From positions 1,389,560 through 1,453,559 of the forward strand of contig MU001674.1 of the NCBI GenBank assembly GCA_010093515.1: 64,000 nt of DNA. Direction: 5' to 3'. Made by a program: the position numbers and the translations under genes. Under the pieces are notes generated by a model. The model did not search any database. It saw only the letters and a list, made by a program, of their open reading frames with translations, and was not told the origin of the DNA. Source of the DNA: Lineolata rhizophorae. Lineage: Eukaryota; Ascomycota; Dothideomycetes; Lineolatales; Lineolataceae. Of this stretch, positions 13,762-26,130 are shown piece after piece (the stretch's first letter is position 1; each line of letters begins with the position of its first letter).

Positions 13762-16700
13762 ATGCGTAGACAGCACAATCCGACCTTGGGCCGAGGCCTA
13801 GGCCGTGGCCGTGGTCGCGGCCTAGGTCGCGGCAACAGCGCTGCGAGTCATGCGCGCTCATCATCGGGCAACGCCAACGCTGCGTACCCAGATGCGCCCA
13901 ACGCACCCTGGCGCTCTTGGCCAGAGGTTTGCGTGTCGGTCCGGAGCCTTCCGCCGAGCACTACCACCGATGACGTGCTCAGGATCTTCTCGGCCTATGG
14001 AGACATCGGGTATATCAGCATCTCGCCACCGACGGGCCGCTATCCAGATGCGGCTGCGAAGGTGATCTATAGGTAAGCCACACGTGACGTCGCGATGTGC
14101 GTTGAGGCGTATGGTCAAGTGCTGATCTGGAATTGATACCAAGGCCGCCACCGTCGACTGCAGTTTGGATGGAACCCATCCGAATGGGATCCAGGATCTT
14201 GAGGATGTTCCTCGCCGGCGAGCAGAAGACAGAGGATAAGCTGATCAAGAGCCCGGTGCATCCCAACACCTTCTATCCCGAAGAGATGGTACGCACTCGT
14301 AGTTTAAAACTATAACAGGAACAAATATACTGATGTTATCACCACAGAAAAAGAACGCCCTCAGTGTCGAATTTGGACAAACGCCTGTCCAAGGCACTTT
14401 CCTGAGCATGAGGAAGATCCTACCGACGAGCACCAACCAAGAATCCCCACTTCGATTCCAGCTCGATCTTCGCAAGAGGATGCTGTCGGTCTGGTTTTCT
14501 CTCCGCTTGGGCAAGGATGAACCTCACGAGTTTAAATTTCAGGTCCCATTCTCGGGCCTTCGGAAAATAATTCAGGAGCGCGTTGGGCCGGAGAAGAGCG
14601 CCATCACTTTCTCTGTGGAGTTTCCTCCGTGGTACACTGGAAAGGTTAGAAGCCTAGACAAGGCGTCGTCCGACATCCCTAGCCGCACGTGGGACAGCGG
14701 CGGGCTATGGTGGCGTGTTACCACAATCTTCCAGCTCGACGACAAGGAAATGCTTGAGAAGTCCCCAGAGAGGTTATATAAGCCATACGCTTTCATTGAT
14801 CCAGGTTCGGCAACTTGTTCCACATGCATTGATTTTTCTCTTGCTGACTTACTACGTCTAGGCCGTTGGCTTACCTGGCGCATCCAATTCTTGGACGACG
14901 AGCAGAGCGATACGTACTTGCAAATGCGTGCCGCACTACGTGACTTCAACATCAACACCGTTCAGGATGAAACGTTGAACATCCTTTACAAACCGGACAT
15001 TAAGTTCCACGGACTTGTTGATTTCCCGAAGCTTGCACCGAATAATCTCCACCTTCTCACTACACCAGAAGAGCATATTCGACTCACTTGGCCGGTCCGT
15101 TACCAACTCGAAGTCTGTCTCTCTTGGGGATACTTGCTGGAGTACAATCTATCAGCGGAATGGCTTCGCCAGCTTGCCGAAACCGAGCCCGAGGTAGCGA
15201 CTAGAATGTTGGAGCAAGTGGCCGAGGAAAAGAAAAAGGTTGAAAACCCATTTGATATATTCAAACACGAGGGCCTCAAGAAACGCCGAACGCCTCCTGA
15301 ATATTGTTTGCACATGCAGTCAGCTACTGTGACTCCGACAACAATCTATTTCCATACGCCAGTCATAGAGATGTCGAATCACGTGCTGAGGAAGTACGCC
15401 AAATACTCGAACCGTTTCCTGCGGGTGAAATTCCAAGGCGAAATTCCCGACGGTCAATACTACCCGCCGGACAACAATACACATATTGGCATCTTCAACC
15501 GTTTCCATCGTGTGCTCGACAATGGTATCGCTATCGGCGACAAGCACTTCGAGTTCCTTGCCTTTGGAAACTCACAAATGAGGACACATGGCGCATTCTT
15601 CTTCGCATCTAACGAGAACGCCACCGCGGCTCAAATTCGCGATTGGATTGGTGATTTCAACCACTTGAAACTTGTCGCAAAATATGCGGCGAGGCTTGGT
15701 CAGGGATTCTCTACCTCTCGAGCCATCCAGGGAGCACCGACGATCAAGATCGTGAACATTCCTGACATTGAGCGCAATGGGCACTGCTTCACCGATGGTG
15801 TCGGCAAGATCTCGAGCTTCTTAGCTATGTTGGCGGCTCAATCGCTGGACCTGCCTACCGCTGAAATGGAGCCGCCGTCTCTCTTCCAGTTCCGCATGGG
15901 AGGTTGCAAAGGCGTTGTGGTGGTCGATCCCACCTTGACCGGAATTCAGATCCAGATCCGCCCGAGCCAGAACAAGTTCAGTACGCCCAATCAAGGGCTG
16001 AACATCATCCGCACGTCGTCCCTTGCCACGGCGACGTTAAATCGACAGATAATCCTCGTTCTATCATCGCTCGGAGTGCCTTCAAACATCTTCATGTTCA
16101 AACAGAAGACTCTGCTTGACCAGCTCCACAACATTTTTGATGACGAGGACTTAGCAATATCTCTTCTTCGGGCCAACATGGATGCTAAGTGTACAACTTT
16201 GAAACTTGCAGCCATGGTCGCAGACGGGTTCCTGACAGCGAAGGAACCCTTCGCTACTTCCATGTTGCGACTCTGGCGAGCCTGGCTCATCAAGTATCTC
16301 AAAGAGAAGGCCAAGATTCCGATCGAAAAGGGCGCTTTCCTTCTTGGATGCGTAGACGAAACTGCTACCCTGCGAGGACATTTCAAAACCGACCGCCCAC
16401 TTCCGCACGCTTCTCGTGAACAGCGCATGAGCAAGGTCCCCGAGATCTTTGTCCAGATTTCCGACGTAAATAAAAAGGGCCATTACATCATCCTCGAGGG
16501 GATTTGCCTTGTGGCGCGCAATCCCTCACTCCACGCCGGCGACATCCGCGTCGTGCGTGCCGTCAACAAGCCGGAGCTTAAGCACCTCAAAGATGTGGTC
16601 GTGTTCCCACAGACGGGAGACCAACCACTTGCGAATATGTGTTCTGGAGGCGACTTGGATGGGGACGACTATCTAGTCATTTGGGATCCGGAGTTGATCC

Positions 16701-17818
16701 CAATGCAAATCAATTACGAGCCTATGGACTTTTCACCGCCGAAGCCAACAGAGGTTAAGGATAAAGTCACGGTGTCGGATGTCACGGACTTCTTTATCAA
16801 GTACATGTGCAACAACAAACTTGGGCAGATTGCAAACGCCCACGTTGCTCATGCGGACAGGTCGCCAAAAGGTGTGAAATCGGCAATTTGTGAGGACCTT
16901 GCCAAGCTCCACTCCATAGCTGTCGACTTCCCCAAGACCGGTGTCCCTGCCAAGATGGGACCTGATCACCGTGTCGCGACTTGGCCGCACTATATGAACC
17001 GCAAAGGCCCTTCATATCACTCCGAGAGCACTGTTGGCCAACTCTACGATATGGTCCGCTGCGTCGACTTCGTTCCATGCTACGGCGCAGGCAGCATCGC
17101 AGTCCCCATCCCGACGGCACGCAACGACCCTAAGGACAAGAACAACACAATTCCTACTGCCGACAATGGCGACGATCTCTTTGGCAGCTCGCAGCAGCAG
17201 CAGCAGCATGCCAGCCACCAGCAGCAAGCCACGGACAACTGCGCCTTCGACGCGCGCCTCCTCTCGGCCTACGTGCCGGACGCCGACCTCGAGGCCTTCT
17301 GCATCCGCCTCAAGCGCGACTACGACGCCGCCCTGCGCCGAGTCATGACGCAATTCGAAATCGCGACCGAGTTCGAGCTCTGGTCGTCCTTCATCATCGC
17401 CCATAACGGGCACGACTACAAGATCCACGAGGAGGTCGGCTCCATCGTAGACGCTATCAAGGAGACGTTCCGCGCCAGCTGCTGGGAGCGTGTCGGCGGC
17501 TCACCGCGCTACGACGGCGGCGACGCCGAGCGCTTAAGGCCGCTGCTGCTCGCGCTGTACAAAGTCACGGCGGACGAGGTCACGGCGGCCGTCAAGGGGT
17601 GCACCGTGGGTAGCGAGGATAATAAGGATCCGGCTTGTAGGCCGCTGATGAGTGTGGCGTGGTTGTTCCCGAACGAGTTGGGTGCCGTGGCGAAGTCGAG
17701 TTGGATGGAGAAGGATAGGATGGCGAGGGCGCTGATGGAGGTAATGAAGCCGGTTGGGCGTGGGGTTGGGACTGGTGGGTTGGTGAAGCATACGGAAATT
17801 TTGAATTTGATGGACTAG
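13762..17818 (+). CDS. RNA-dependent RNA polymerase of the RNA-silencing pathway (QDE-1/SAD-1/Rdp1 family)
   Basis: This enzyme copies single-stranded RNA into double-stranded RNA that Dicer cuts into small RNAs. The exons are 13762-14072, 14144-14288, 14348-14804 and 14862-17818, giving 1289 residues. The catalytic signature GGDLDGDDY is present, with D902, D904 and D906 as the metal-binding triad. Family blocks such as GKISSF, FQFRMGGCKGVVVVD and LARNPSLHAGDIRVV-like sequence lie around it. The N-terminus has an Arg/Gly-rich segment and then an RRM-like fold (VCVSVRSLPPSTTTDDVLRIF). A Gln-rich stretch lies near 17190-17230. The third intron (14805-14861) is 57 nt and contains no in-frame stop, so its retention would add 19 residues; I treat it as an intron because removing it restores the family motif IDPGRWLTWRI. 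An upstream in-frame ATG at 13477 is a possible alternative start. Confidence 0.95.
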
Positions 17819-18952
17819 GGGTGGTTGGGCGTGGGTCCTTGTGGGTTTTTTTTTTGGCAGTTTTGAACTTTCTGCTTATTTCTTATTTGCGAAAGAGACG
17901 ATAGCGGTGTTGGTTCCAAAAGCGCTGAGACGCTAGGTGATAGGGCATTCTGAAGACCTCTGCTCTCAAAAAGTTGCATGGTAGTGGCCTCAATACCCCT
18001 AGGCATTGGCAGCGAGTTCAGTTTTGTTTTCTTTCTATTAGTTCAAACAGGCCTCGAGGCATGATTTGGACGTTAGAGTGCTGTCCGACAAAGGCAAACA
18101 GTGGTATCTGTGTTCATAGGTTTTAACGGGACAAAAAAGTTTGGTGGTTAACTTCGATCCAACGCTCCCTCTTGGCAAAACCTTGACTACGTTTTAGTGC
18201 GTCCTTCACTGTCGTCCTGTTGGCACCTGGAGAATAGTATCATTAAGCGCTACGAAACTCTAAGGAGCTAGACTTTCATTTCTAACTTTGTCTAGCTCGT
18301 CTCAACAAGCGATCGTTGTTAGGACTTGCACGAATTCAAAGGCGACGAACCACCTACACACTCTGCAAAGCACATACTCAGACAATTATCGCATTAAAAC
18401 CAGAGCTACAGTACATTCCCACAGTGACAAAGGGGAGCTGAGTAGAAGACCGACAAAAAGGCAAAAGAAACAAAAAACTAAAGTAAAGAGGACAGAAGCA
18501 TCCAACTCCACATCAGCGGAGGTGCAAAAAGCCAGAAAGAACACCAAAAGAGGCGCGGACGCCTCTAGTGTTTGCATGCATGAAAAAGAAACACCCGCTC
18601 GTTCAGTCCGCCCCAGCTGATGCAAAACCCGCCAGCAGCAAACGCGCGCTCGGGTATCTCAAAAAATATTTTGAAACAAAGAAAAAGGAGAAACAAAAAG
18701 GAACAGCACAGAATAGAGCAAACAAATTCCACTTCTGCGGACCCTGAGCACCAACCGAGGCCATCCATCCATCCACGACAACTAGCCATGTCTGCCACGC
18801 CTCGCCATTCCCGGCGCACACCTTTCCCTATAATCAAACCCCCAACCCCATTTCCCCTACGAACACCCACCAAGAAAAGCTCGTATCATACAGCCGTGTT
18901 CCACCATTCTCTACCCGCTAACTCCCGCCTCACTATTCCACCCAGCCCCCTC
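17819..18952. other. Convergent 3' intergenic region
   Basis: The polymerase gene ends on the left and the RhoGAP gene ends on the right, so both 3' UTRs lie here. The sequence has T runs and A-rich stretches and no supported gene. An open frame on the plus strand from 18620 is mainly the shadow of the RhoGAP gene. Confidence 0.6.
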
Positions 18953-21632
18953 TTAATCCTCATCAAAAATCTGGTACGTATTGACCAAAATCGTATCCAA
19001 GACCCTCGCCTGCAGACCCGCGTCCTGCAGCGGTCCCCTATGGGGCCCCAGCAGCGTCGGGGCCCAGCAAATCGCCAGATTGGCCGCGCTCATGCGGTTG
19101 CGATCCTGGTGCTCCTGGACGCGGTTGAGGTGGAGCACGAGGGCGCGAAGCGTGGCGTAGTTGGGGTCGGGCAGGTCGTTGATGCGGGCGTGGAGGGCGT
19201 CGCGGCGGACGGCATCGTCGTCGATGCGGGCCGCGTCGATGAAGGCGGCGTAGTGCTGCGCCGTGAAGAGCGGGTCCGGCAGGTCGCGGAAGAAGGACTT
19301 GAGAAGGCCGGCGACCGAGTTGACGTCGTGCAAAAAGGACGACGGGTTGCGGAAGTCGACCTTGGAGGCGTCTATGAGGTACGGCGGCGGGAGCACGAGG
19401 AATATGTTACCTTTTGGACTGTACTGAAGCCAAGAAATACTTTGATGGAAGGAAGGACTTTTGAAACTCACCATTGTCGAACATCGCCTTCATCATCTGG
19501 ATGCTTGACGCCGTGCCCGGTACGCGGTATATGCCCTCCACGTCCAACCCGAACAGATCCACCGCCTGAATGCACTGGTACACTACCATGGGTACGGGCG
19601 TCTGATCGCGCGCAAACAGCTCGTCCAACGAAACGCCGAACACAGGCCTCACAGGCGGTAAATCCGCCGCGCCGGCCGGCGGACCCTCGTATCCACCCAT
19701 GGTTAGTCCATTACCATGCGGCAGTGCGCCCGGCCCGCCCGGCCCACCCGTCGGGCTCGTCGACTGCTGCGGCAGCTGCTGCTGTTGCGGCGGCCCCGGC
19801 GGCCCCGGCGGCCCCTGCGGCTGGAACTGCGTCTGGCTCCCGAACCTGCCATCTCCCTGGGGCGCACCACCGCCGCTCATGGGCGGGTAGCCTGCGTGTC
19901 CGAAGCCCGAGCCCGGCGGAGGGGACGCGCCGCCATACGCGCCGCCACCCGGCCTGCCGAAGCTCTCCGAGCGCCTACGCTGCTGAGCCCCACCAGGCGG
20001 CGGACCGTACGAGTTGGGCCCGCCCGGGTATGGGTATCCTCCAGGGCCTTGCTGCGGCGACTGCGGAAACCCGCCGCCCTGCTGCTGCGCGAACGGCGGC
20101 AGCTGCGGAGCGGTAGGCGCCTGCGGGGAGTCTCCGCCGCCGAAGCTGGGCGGCGGGAGCGTCGGCGGGCCCGAGATGGACTGCCTGCCCTGGCGACTGC
20201 CCGTCGTGCCCGTCGTTTGTTGGGGCGTCGAGACGCTCTGTTGGTGCTGCTGCTGCGCGGGGAGCTGCGGCTGGGACTGCGAAGGCGCAGTTGGTGGGGC
20301 CCTCGGCCCCGCCAGCGTCGGATGCTTCTCATACTTGATGTCGGCGTGGCGGGGCGGCACCTTGGAGAGGTGCTCTGTGACGAAGGCGCGGAAGTCGCGC
20401 TCGTTGTCGATCTCGGCCACCATCTCGCGGAGGCTCTTCTGCTGCGAAGGAGGCGCCGTGGCCGCCGACGGAGAGACCGGCTGCGCCGTGTCTGCGTCAG
20501 CCGAGGGCGCCGGCGCGTCCTTGATGGGCGCCACCAGGATGCCGTTGCCAAGAAGCAGCTTCTCGTTGAAGGTGGCAAACTTCTGCAGCTGCAGCGTGAG
20601 GCCCGAGTCGCACTCGGCGATGAGCTCCTGCATGGCGTGGATGGCCTGGGGCCGCAGCGTCGACACGAGCTCCTGACGCAGACTCTGCGCCGACTGCACC
20701 TTGGCGGCGTAGTCGGCGTCGGCCGTCTGCAGCTTGCGCAGGAGGTCCTCCTCGTGCTGGGCAGCGCTCTTGGGCCCCTTGATACCGAAGACGCGACCCG
20801 CGCTCTTGTCGCCAGTGCGCACGCGGTCGTAGTCGTCAGCTAGGCCATCATATTTCGCCTTGGCCTTTTCCATGAGCGCTTCCGCGTCTTGTGTCTTCTT
20901 CTCTGCCGCCAAGCCTTGCTGCTTCCACTGCTTACGGCCCCGCTCCATGTTGGCGGACAGCTCTGAGAGGTCCTCGTGCATCTGGTGTAGTGAGAGCGCG
21001 AATTGCATCCCGTTGTCCGCCATGCGCTCATGCACGCGCGTCACATCCTCGAAACGTGCTGCGTAGCTGCCATGTCGTGCATCTGGGCGCCGGAGCGTGT
21101 CGTGCGTAGAGCGGCATAGCTTCTTCAGACCCTGGGCGTGGTGTTCTTCGAGCTCAGAGCGCTTCTTGAGGAACGCGGCGAAGTCCTATGCACTCAACGG
21201 GTGTTATTGTTAGTTGGCAGGGTTATAAGATGATAGACACATATTGAGAGGCGACAGGATGGGGAGCTGGGCTCGAGAAGAAAGAGGTACACGTACTCGT
21301 GCGGATGCGATACTCTGCTTGAGCCGATTTAGAAGCGTGCTCACTCCAATCTATGTCAATGGCCGTTAGCAGTTGTTCTGCGGCAGAGAATGAGGTGGTA
21401 GACGCGGTCACATCCAAACACAGAAGCAAATACTCACATCTGAGTAGAGCACCTCATCCACGGCCTTGCTGACCGAATTGTCCACGATGTGAGTCTGTGG
21501 CTGCGGCATCTCGGCAAGTGTGGGCCCATGGCCAGCACCACAATTAGTGTGGCCATCTGGCCCAGCTGAGCCAGGGAAGCTATCGTTGCCCGGCAGCTCT
21601 GCACCGCCAGGACTGGCCACTTCGGACGCCAT
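18953..21632 (-). CDS. RGD1: F-BAR and RhoGAP domain protein (Rgd1-like Rho GTPase activator)
   Basis: The protein should bind membrane through its F-BAR domain and stimulate GTP hydrolysis by Rho-type GTPases at sites of polarised growth. Exons are 21632-21438, 21350-21297, 21185-19472 and 19410-18953, giving 806 residues. The F-BAR domain starts in exon 2 and runs through LKKRSELEEHHAQGLKKLC and a long helical part to about residue 330. A Pro/Gln/Gly-rich low-complexity linker fills about 350-590. The RhoGAP domain begins near residue 599 (FGVSLDELF) and contains the arginine-finger block VEGIYRVPG (Arg about 637) and MSAANLAICWAPTLLG. The frame stays open in the opposite strand over the GC-rich linker, which creates long false frames. 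It shares a divergent promoter with ribosomal protein S4. Domain order matches yeast Rgd1. Confidence 0.95.
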
Positions 21633-22170
21633 GGGTGGCAGCGCGGGCGCGGCAACCGTGGCTTGATTGACGGGTCAAGGGTGGGCTTGGAGTTTCAGAA
21701 TCCGAACTGAGATTGAGGAAAGCGGGACGGTGGAAAAAGAGGGACGACGGCCGGACAGCCAAGTGAGGGTGGAAAGGAGGGTGGTGAAGGCGGGAAAGAA
21801 GGAGTGGCGATGCGGGAGTTGTTAAGAGAATTGGCAGCAGCTCGAGTGGTAGCAAAGTGTGGCGGTTGCTGTGCGACGGCCGAGGGGAACGCCGGGACGT
21901 GGCAGGGCCTTGGCGCGGATGATGCAGCCGTTGAGGCGCAGCACCCGCCGCATGTGGCTTGCCCAGCCCGCCCCCGCGCGCCACACGGCTCACGGCACGC
22001 TATCCTCGAACCGGCGCTAGCGCCCACATTGGCTCGCCTACGCGAAATTCGCTACACCAACCACTTCTACCTCGCGCTCTTTTCTTCTCGCCGGTCCAGC
22101 GCCTCAAGAAGTCACCACCCCCACCACTCCTCCACCGTCAGCCTCGTCGCCCCCTTCTTGAGCCGCCATC
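21633..22170. promoter_or_regulatory. Shared divergent promoter, RhoGAP gene and ribosomal protein S4
   Basis: The start codons of the two genes face away from each other with 538 bp between them. The side next to the S4 gene is rich in CT tracts (about 22060-22160), which is usual for ribosomal protein genes of filamentous fungi. I cannot identify particular factor sites. Confidence 0.6.
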
Positions 22171-23396
22171 ATGGGTCGAGGACCGTAAGTGCCTAATTCT
22201 CTCATTGCTTGATGTTCCTATGCGACGCGGGGCGATTGGCCTCGCTACAATACTCCCTCGACGGCTAGGCTGGGGCATCGCGGCCAGTCAAATCTCCACC
22301 ACTCCGGAAATGCCCATCCCACTCGTTTCCCGCAGGGCCAGGACTAATTCTGCTCGCCGCCGTACAGGAAGAAGCACCAGAAGCGCCTCAGCGCGCCTTC
22401 GCACTGGCTGCTGGACAAGCTGTCCGGCACCTACGCGCCCAAGGCGTCGCCGGGTCCACACAAGCTGCGCGACTGCATGCCGCTCATCGTCTTCCTGCGC
22501 AACCGGCTCAAGTATGCACTGAACGGGCGCGAGACCAAGGCGATTGTCATGCAACGCCTGATCAAGGTGGACGGCAAGGTGCGCACCGACGCGACGTACC
22601 CGGCCGGCTTCATGGACGTCATCACCATCGAGAAGACGGGCGAGAATTTCCGCCTGATCTACGACACCAAGGGCCGCTTTACCGTGCACCGCATCACCGC
22701 TGAAGAGGCCGAGTACAAGCTGGGAAAGGTGAAGAGGGTTCAGTTGGGCAAGGGAGGAATCCCCTTCTTGGTTACGCACGATGCGAGGACGTAAGTTCAT
22801 GTCTGCATCTATCAGCCGTTGGACCAAGCTTGGGCGTTTTGCTGGCCGGATTGTTGCTGTTGAAGGGAGATGTGTTTGTATCCTTATATTACCGGTAACC
22901 CGGGGCCTTCTTCAAGGGGAGGAATATGGATACCCGAGACAACGCAGCAACGGGCGGCAAAACCACTGGCGAAATCCATCAGGTTTGTCCGATTCCCATG
23001 CCGAACCCCCATATTAACTCTTGTTTTTCCCTTCTCCGCCGCAGTATCCGCTACCCCGACCCACTCATCAAGGTCAACGACACGGTTAAGATCGACCTAT
23101 CAACGGGCAAGATCACCGACTTCGTCCGCTTTGACACGGGCGTCATCGCCATGGTGACAGGCGGCCGCAACATGGGCCGTATCGGCGTTATCACGCATCG
23201 CGAGCGCCACGACGGCGGTTTCAACATCGTGCACATCAAGGACGCCGTCGACAACGAGTTCGCCACCCGCGAGACCAACGTCTTCGTCATTGGCCAGGAG
23301 AAGCCTTGGATCAGCCTGCCCAAGGGCAAGGGTGTCAAGCTCAGCATCGCCGAGGAGCGTGATCGTCGTAGGGCTTATGCTCTGGCTGGGCATTAG
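22171..23396 (+). CDS. RPS4: 40S ribosomal protein S4 (eS4)
   Basis: This is a small-subunit ribosomal protein of the cytosolic ribosome. Exons are 22171-22184, 22368-22790 and 23045-23396, giving 262 residues, the usual family length. The first exon is only 14 nt and encodes MGRGP-; the joined start reads [20 protein letters not shown]. The S4/KOW-type body is intact, with [36 protein letters not shown] and the C-terminal [15 protein letters not shown]. The second residue is Gly where most orthologues have Ala. The introns of 183 and 254 nt are long for this window, as is common in fungal ribosomal protein genes; I saw no clear snoRNA in them. Confidence 0.98.
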
Positions 23397-26130
23397 GCTA
23401 AGCAACCTGGTGCGTTGGTGCTTGTGAGATGGAACCGGAGTATGTGATCGCGACTGCGAGGTTAAAAGGTCTTTGGCTCGGGCTTCCTTTGCAAGTTATG
23501 GCAGTAGATTAGGCTGGGCTATGTTAGGTAGCAATAGCACTTTTCTGACGGTCTATCTGAGCATGGGCTTGGAGGCTGGAGAGTGATAATACTGTCATAC
23601 ATCGGCTGTAGTCTGTAGTTCCTGTGCCACTTTACAAGGTCTCGCGCTTTAGTCGCACTTGTCACTGCATTCATAACGAGTGTCCCCCCCCCTCCCGAGG
23701 GGGGGCCTCATGGTTGGGTTGCCTTAACGTGTCGTACCTAACTCATCAAGACTTCAACTTGTTCAGACTACTTTTAAACTAATCCTGAGGTTGGGTTTTC
23801 AGTTACTGGATGACTTGCCCACAACCAACTACTCCTGTGTTCTGGACTTGCTTGGGTCCTTCACTCGGCTTGACGCAATGGATAAGCCAGCTAGACTTCG
23901 ACAACGACTGAAAGAAAGTAGGGATTACCGTTCAAGCCGAAGTACCAAACTCACATAAATGTCCAGAAGTTGCCGCCAAGTTTGGCACCTTCAATACAAA
24001 AGAGTCATTCGTTCCATTTGACAAGCTGGGCGAGGTTTCATGCCTACGGCCTACATGAGTTGAATGGTGGAAATCTGACCTTGTTTATCGTTAGGTCTGA
24101 TGTGCCTGCCTTTGCGCCACGCGGTAAAACGTGTTCGCCGAAGTAAACCCCTCTTCGAATTGCTTAAACTCGAGAGTCCGAACAGTACTCATTTGCCAGC
24201 AGGGGCGCGGTCGTGATGTTGAAGCACGTGCAAATTGTCACAGACACCCGCAGGACACGTTTGGTTGAGGCCAGTGAACCCAAGTTGTGTAAGAGCAGGG
24301 CTCGCCAGGTGAGACTGATTCGACAGTACAGGAGTGAAGGAAGAGTGACAAAGAAGGGAAAAGGAAGGGAGAAAATGCAAAGGGAGAGAAAGCGAGGGAA
24401 AGGAGGGAGATAGGGAGCTAGTGCGACGCACCCCATTTTCGCCCACTGTTGTAGGCGGCAAATGCTGATGCCTCTTCAATAGGAGTATTAATAAACCTGT
24501 GCATACCTCTCGTAGCTATCCTTATTTCTCACCCATCTAGGCTTAATCCCAGCGAGCCGTTTGCGTTCAAGATTACGTTTTCCATGCGAACGAACATACG
24601 TCATCGGATCCTTTATTTTGATAAGCTTGCCTCCGTACGGCGGCTAGCCTTGTATACAGTGTTAGAGCGATAGCGGCCTCCATTACAAGCAAAGCGATCG
24701 ACAGCGTCAACAATCCCGAGTGTGGATACAGCAACATTACAGGGGCCGAAACTTACACTGGAACGAACAAAGATGGGAGCGCCTGCGGCGAAAACTTCCC
24801 AGCTAGGTATTCTACAACAAGATTTCAACCAGTTCTGATGTTGATGTTAGCGCAGGGCACGTTCCCACGGTAGTACGAGGGAAAAGAGGATAAGGAGCTT
24901 CGTAGTGTAAGAACACGGATTCTGCGCTCTATCAGAAGGCGAGGGGGACTATTGCACTGAACCTCTACGCTAGGGTTATTTTAAAGCGGAATTTAGATGT
25001 CGTTGCTCCACCAGATCATCCATCGGTTTGCAATCTCAGGATATTCGATGCGTGATCATCACCGGGTAGATCTATGCTGCCCAAAACGGAAAACTTCGTT
25101 CTTATCGATTCCGTGGGGACAAAGGAGGTAGGCAGAAGCCGCTTTGGCTACATGAACGCTTCCTACTGGCGCTGGTACTGCTGCGCCGTTCTCAAGGTGC
25201 ACTAGGTGCGTCTTTCGGCGGCATAAGGCGCTCCAGACGGTAGTTTGCGGCTCGCGTGATATCTATCCCCCCTCGAATATCGACTCGAATATCGCTTTCC
25301 TCTCGCAAATCCGAACCGTCTGGTGGTAATACTGCCGGACTGTGTAAAGGACACCTTTGGCAGTCACCTCACGTAACAGAGTCGCCTTCCTCAGCACGTT
25401 CTAGGTGCTGCTATGAATCCTTGACGGGAAGTAGAGCCTCTGGACGTCCTTTGGGAGGGGCTTTCCAACGAGTTGTTGCTCGGCCGGCCTAGTATGCACC
25501 GCGTCCGTAGCATCACCTCGTCGATAACGATCCGCTCCGTTACACTGTCCCGCTAGACCTCGATAAAGTGCTCTTAGGTTACTGTCTTGATCGTCGGATC
25601 GAACCCCAGTTCCTCCTCGTTTATCTAGAGAAACCTAAGGATCGTGAACATAAGCTAAAGCCCATTCTTCGCTAGTACCGATTTGCTTGGATGCGACGCC
25701 AGCGAGCCGGTCAAACGCCCATACCCTCATGAGAGACCTACAGATCTGCCGACAGCTTCTCAGAGAAGTCCGCGAACCAGCTCATGAGGCGGAAGCGTCG
25801 CTGTGACCACCGCTTTGGGAGCTATGTCTATCGGCCAGATTCTGTAGCTTGTCCATTGGCGTTGCGGAATTGCGGCGGTTCAGTATGTGATGGATTCGGG
25901 ACGGTCGGTTGACAACAACTGAAATGGAGCGTCTGAAGGGCTGCGGTTCAACGCTTGCGCTACACACGTCTAAGCTGCTGAATCCATACATACATATCTT
26001 AGTGTCCATAATACAGTTCGAGAAGACATGTACATCCCACTCCATCATTGTTCATCAGGACATCTTACTGCCAGGTGAGGGGTTGAATATCCCCCCCTCC
26101 CCCAATGCACGCCGAATCCCAGCCCCTTTT
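23397..26130. other. Intergenic stretch between S4 and the acyl-CoA lyase gene
   Basis: No supported gene. A GC hairpin-like run (nine C, then TCCC, then GA and seven G) lies at 23684-23705 in the 3' flank of the S4 gene. The part from about 24500 to 25800 has a mixed composition with many stops in all frames and might be old repeat sequence, but no domain survives. A B-box-like string on the minus strand near 25597 lacks any matching tRNA stem. Confidence 0.5.
23684..23705. repeat. Poly-C/poly-G inverted run
   Basis: Nine C residues, one T, three C, the pair GA, then seven G form a run that could fold as a strong hairpin or a structured G-rich strand. It lies about 290 bp downstream of the S4 stop codon, so it could be in or just beyond the 3' UTR. 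A role as a transcription terminator is only a guess. Confidence 0.6.

Noticed and set aside
18620-20843. Long plus-strand frames over the RhoGAP gene
   Set aside because: The minus strand encodes an F-BAR/RhoGAP protein with proper introns; the plus frames are Arg/Pro-rich shadows.
25590-25615. B-box-like string on the minus strand (ggttcgatcc)
   Set aside because: No acceptor stem, A-box or anticodon arm can be folded around it, so it is not a tRNA.
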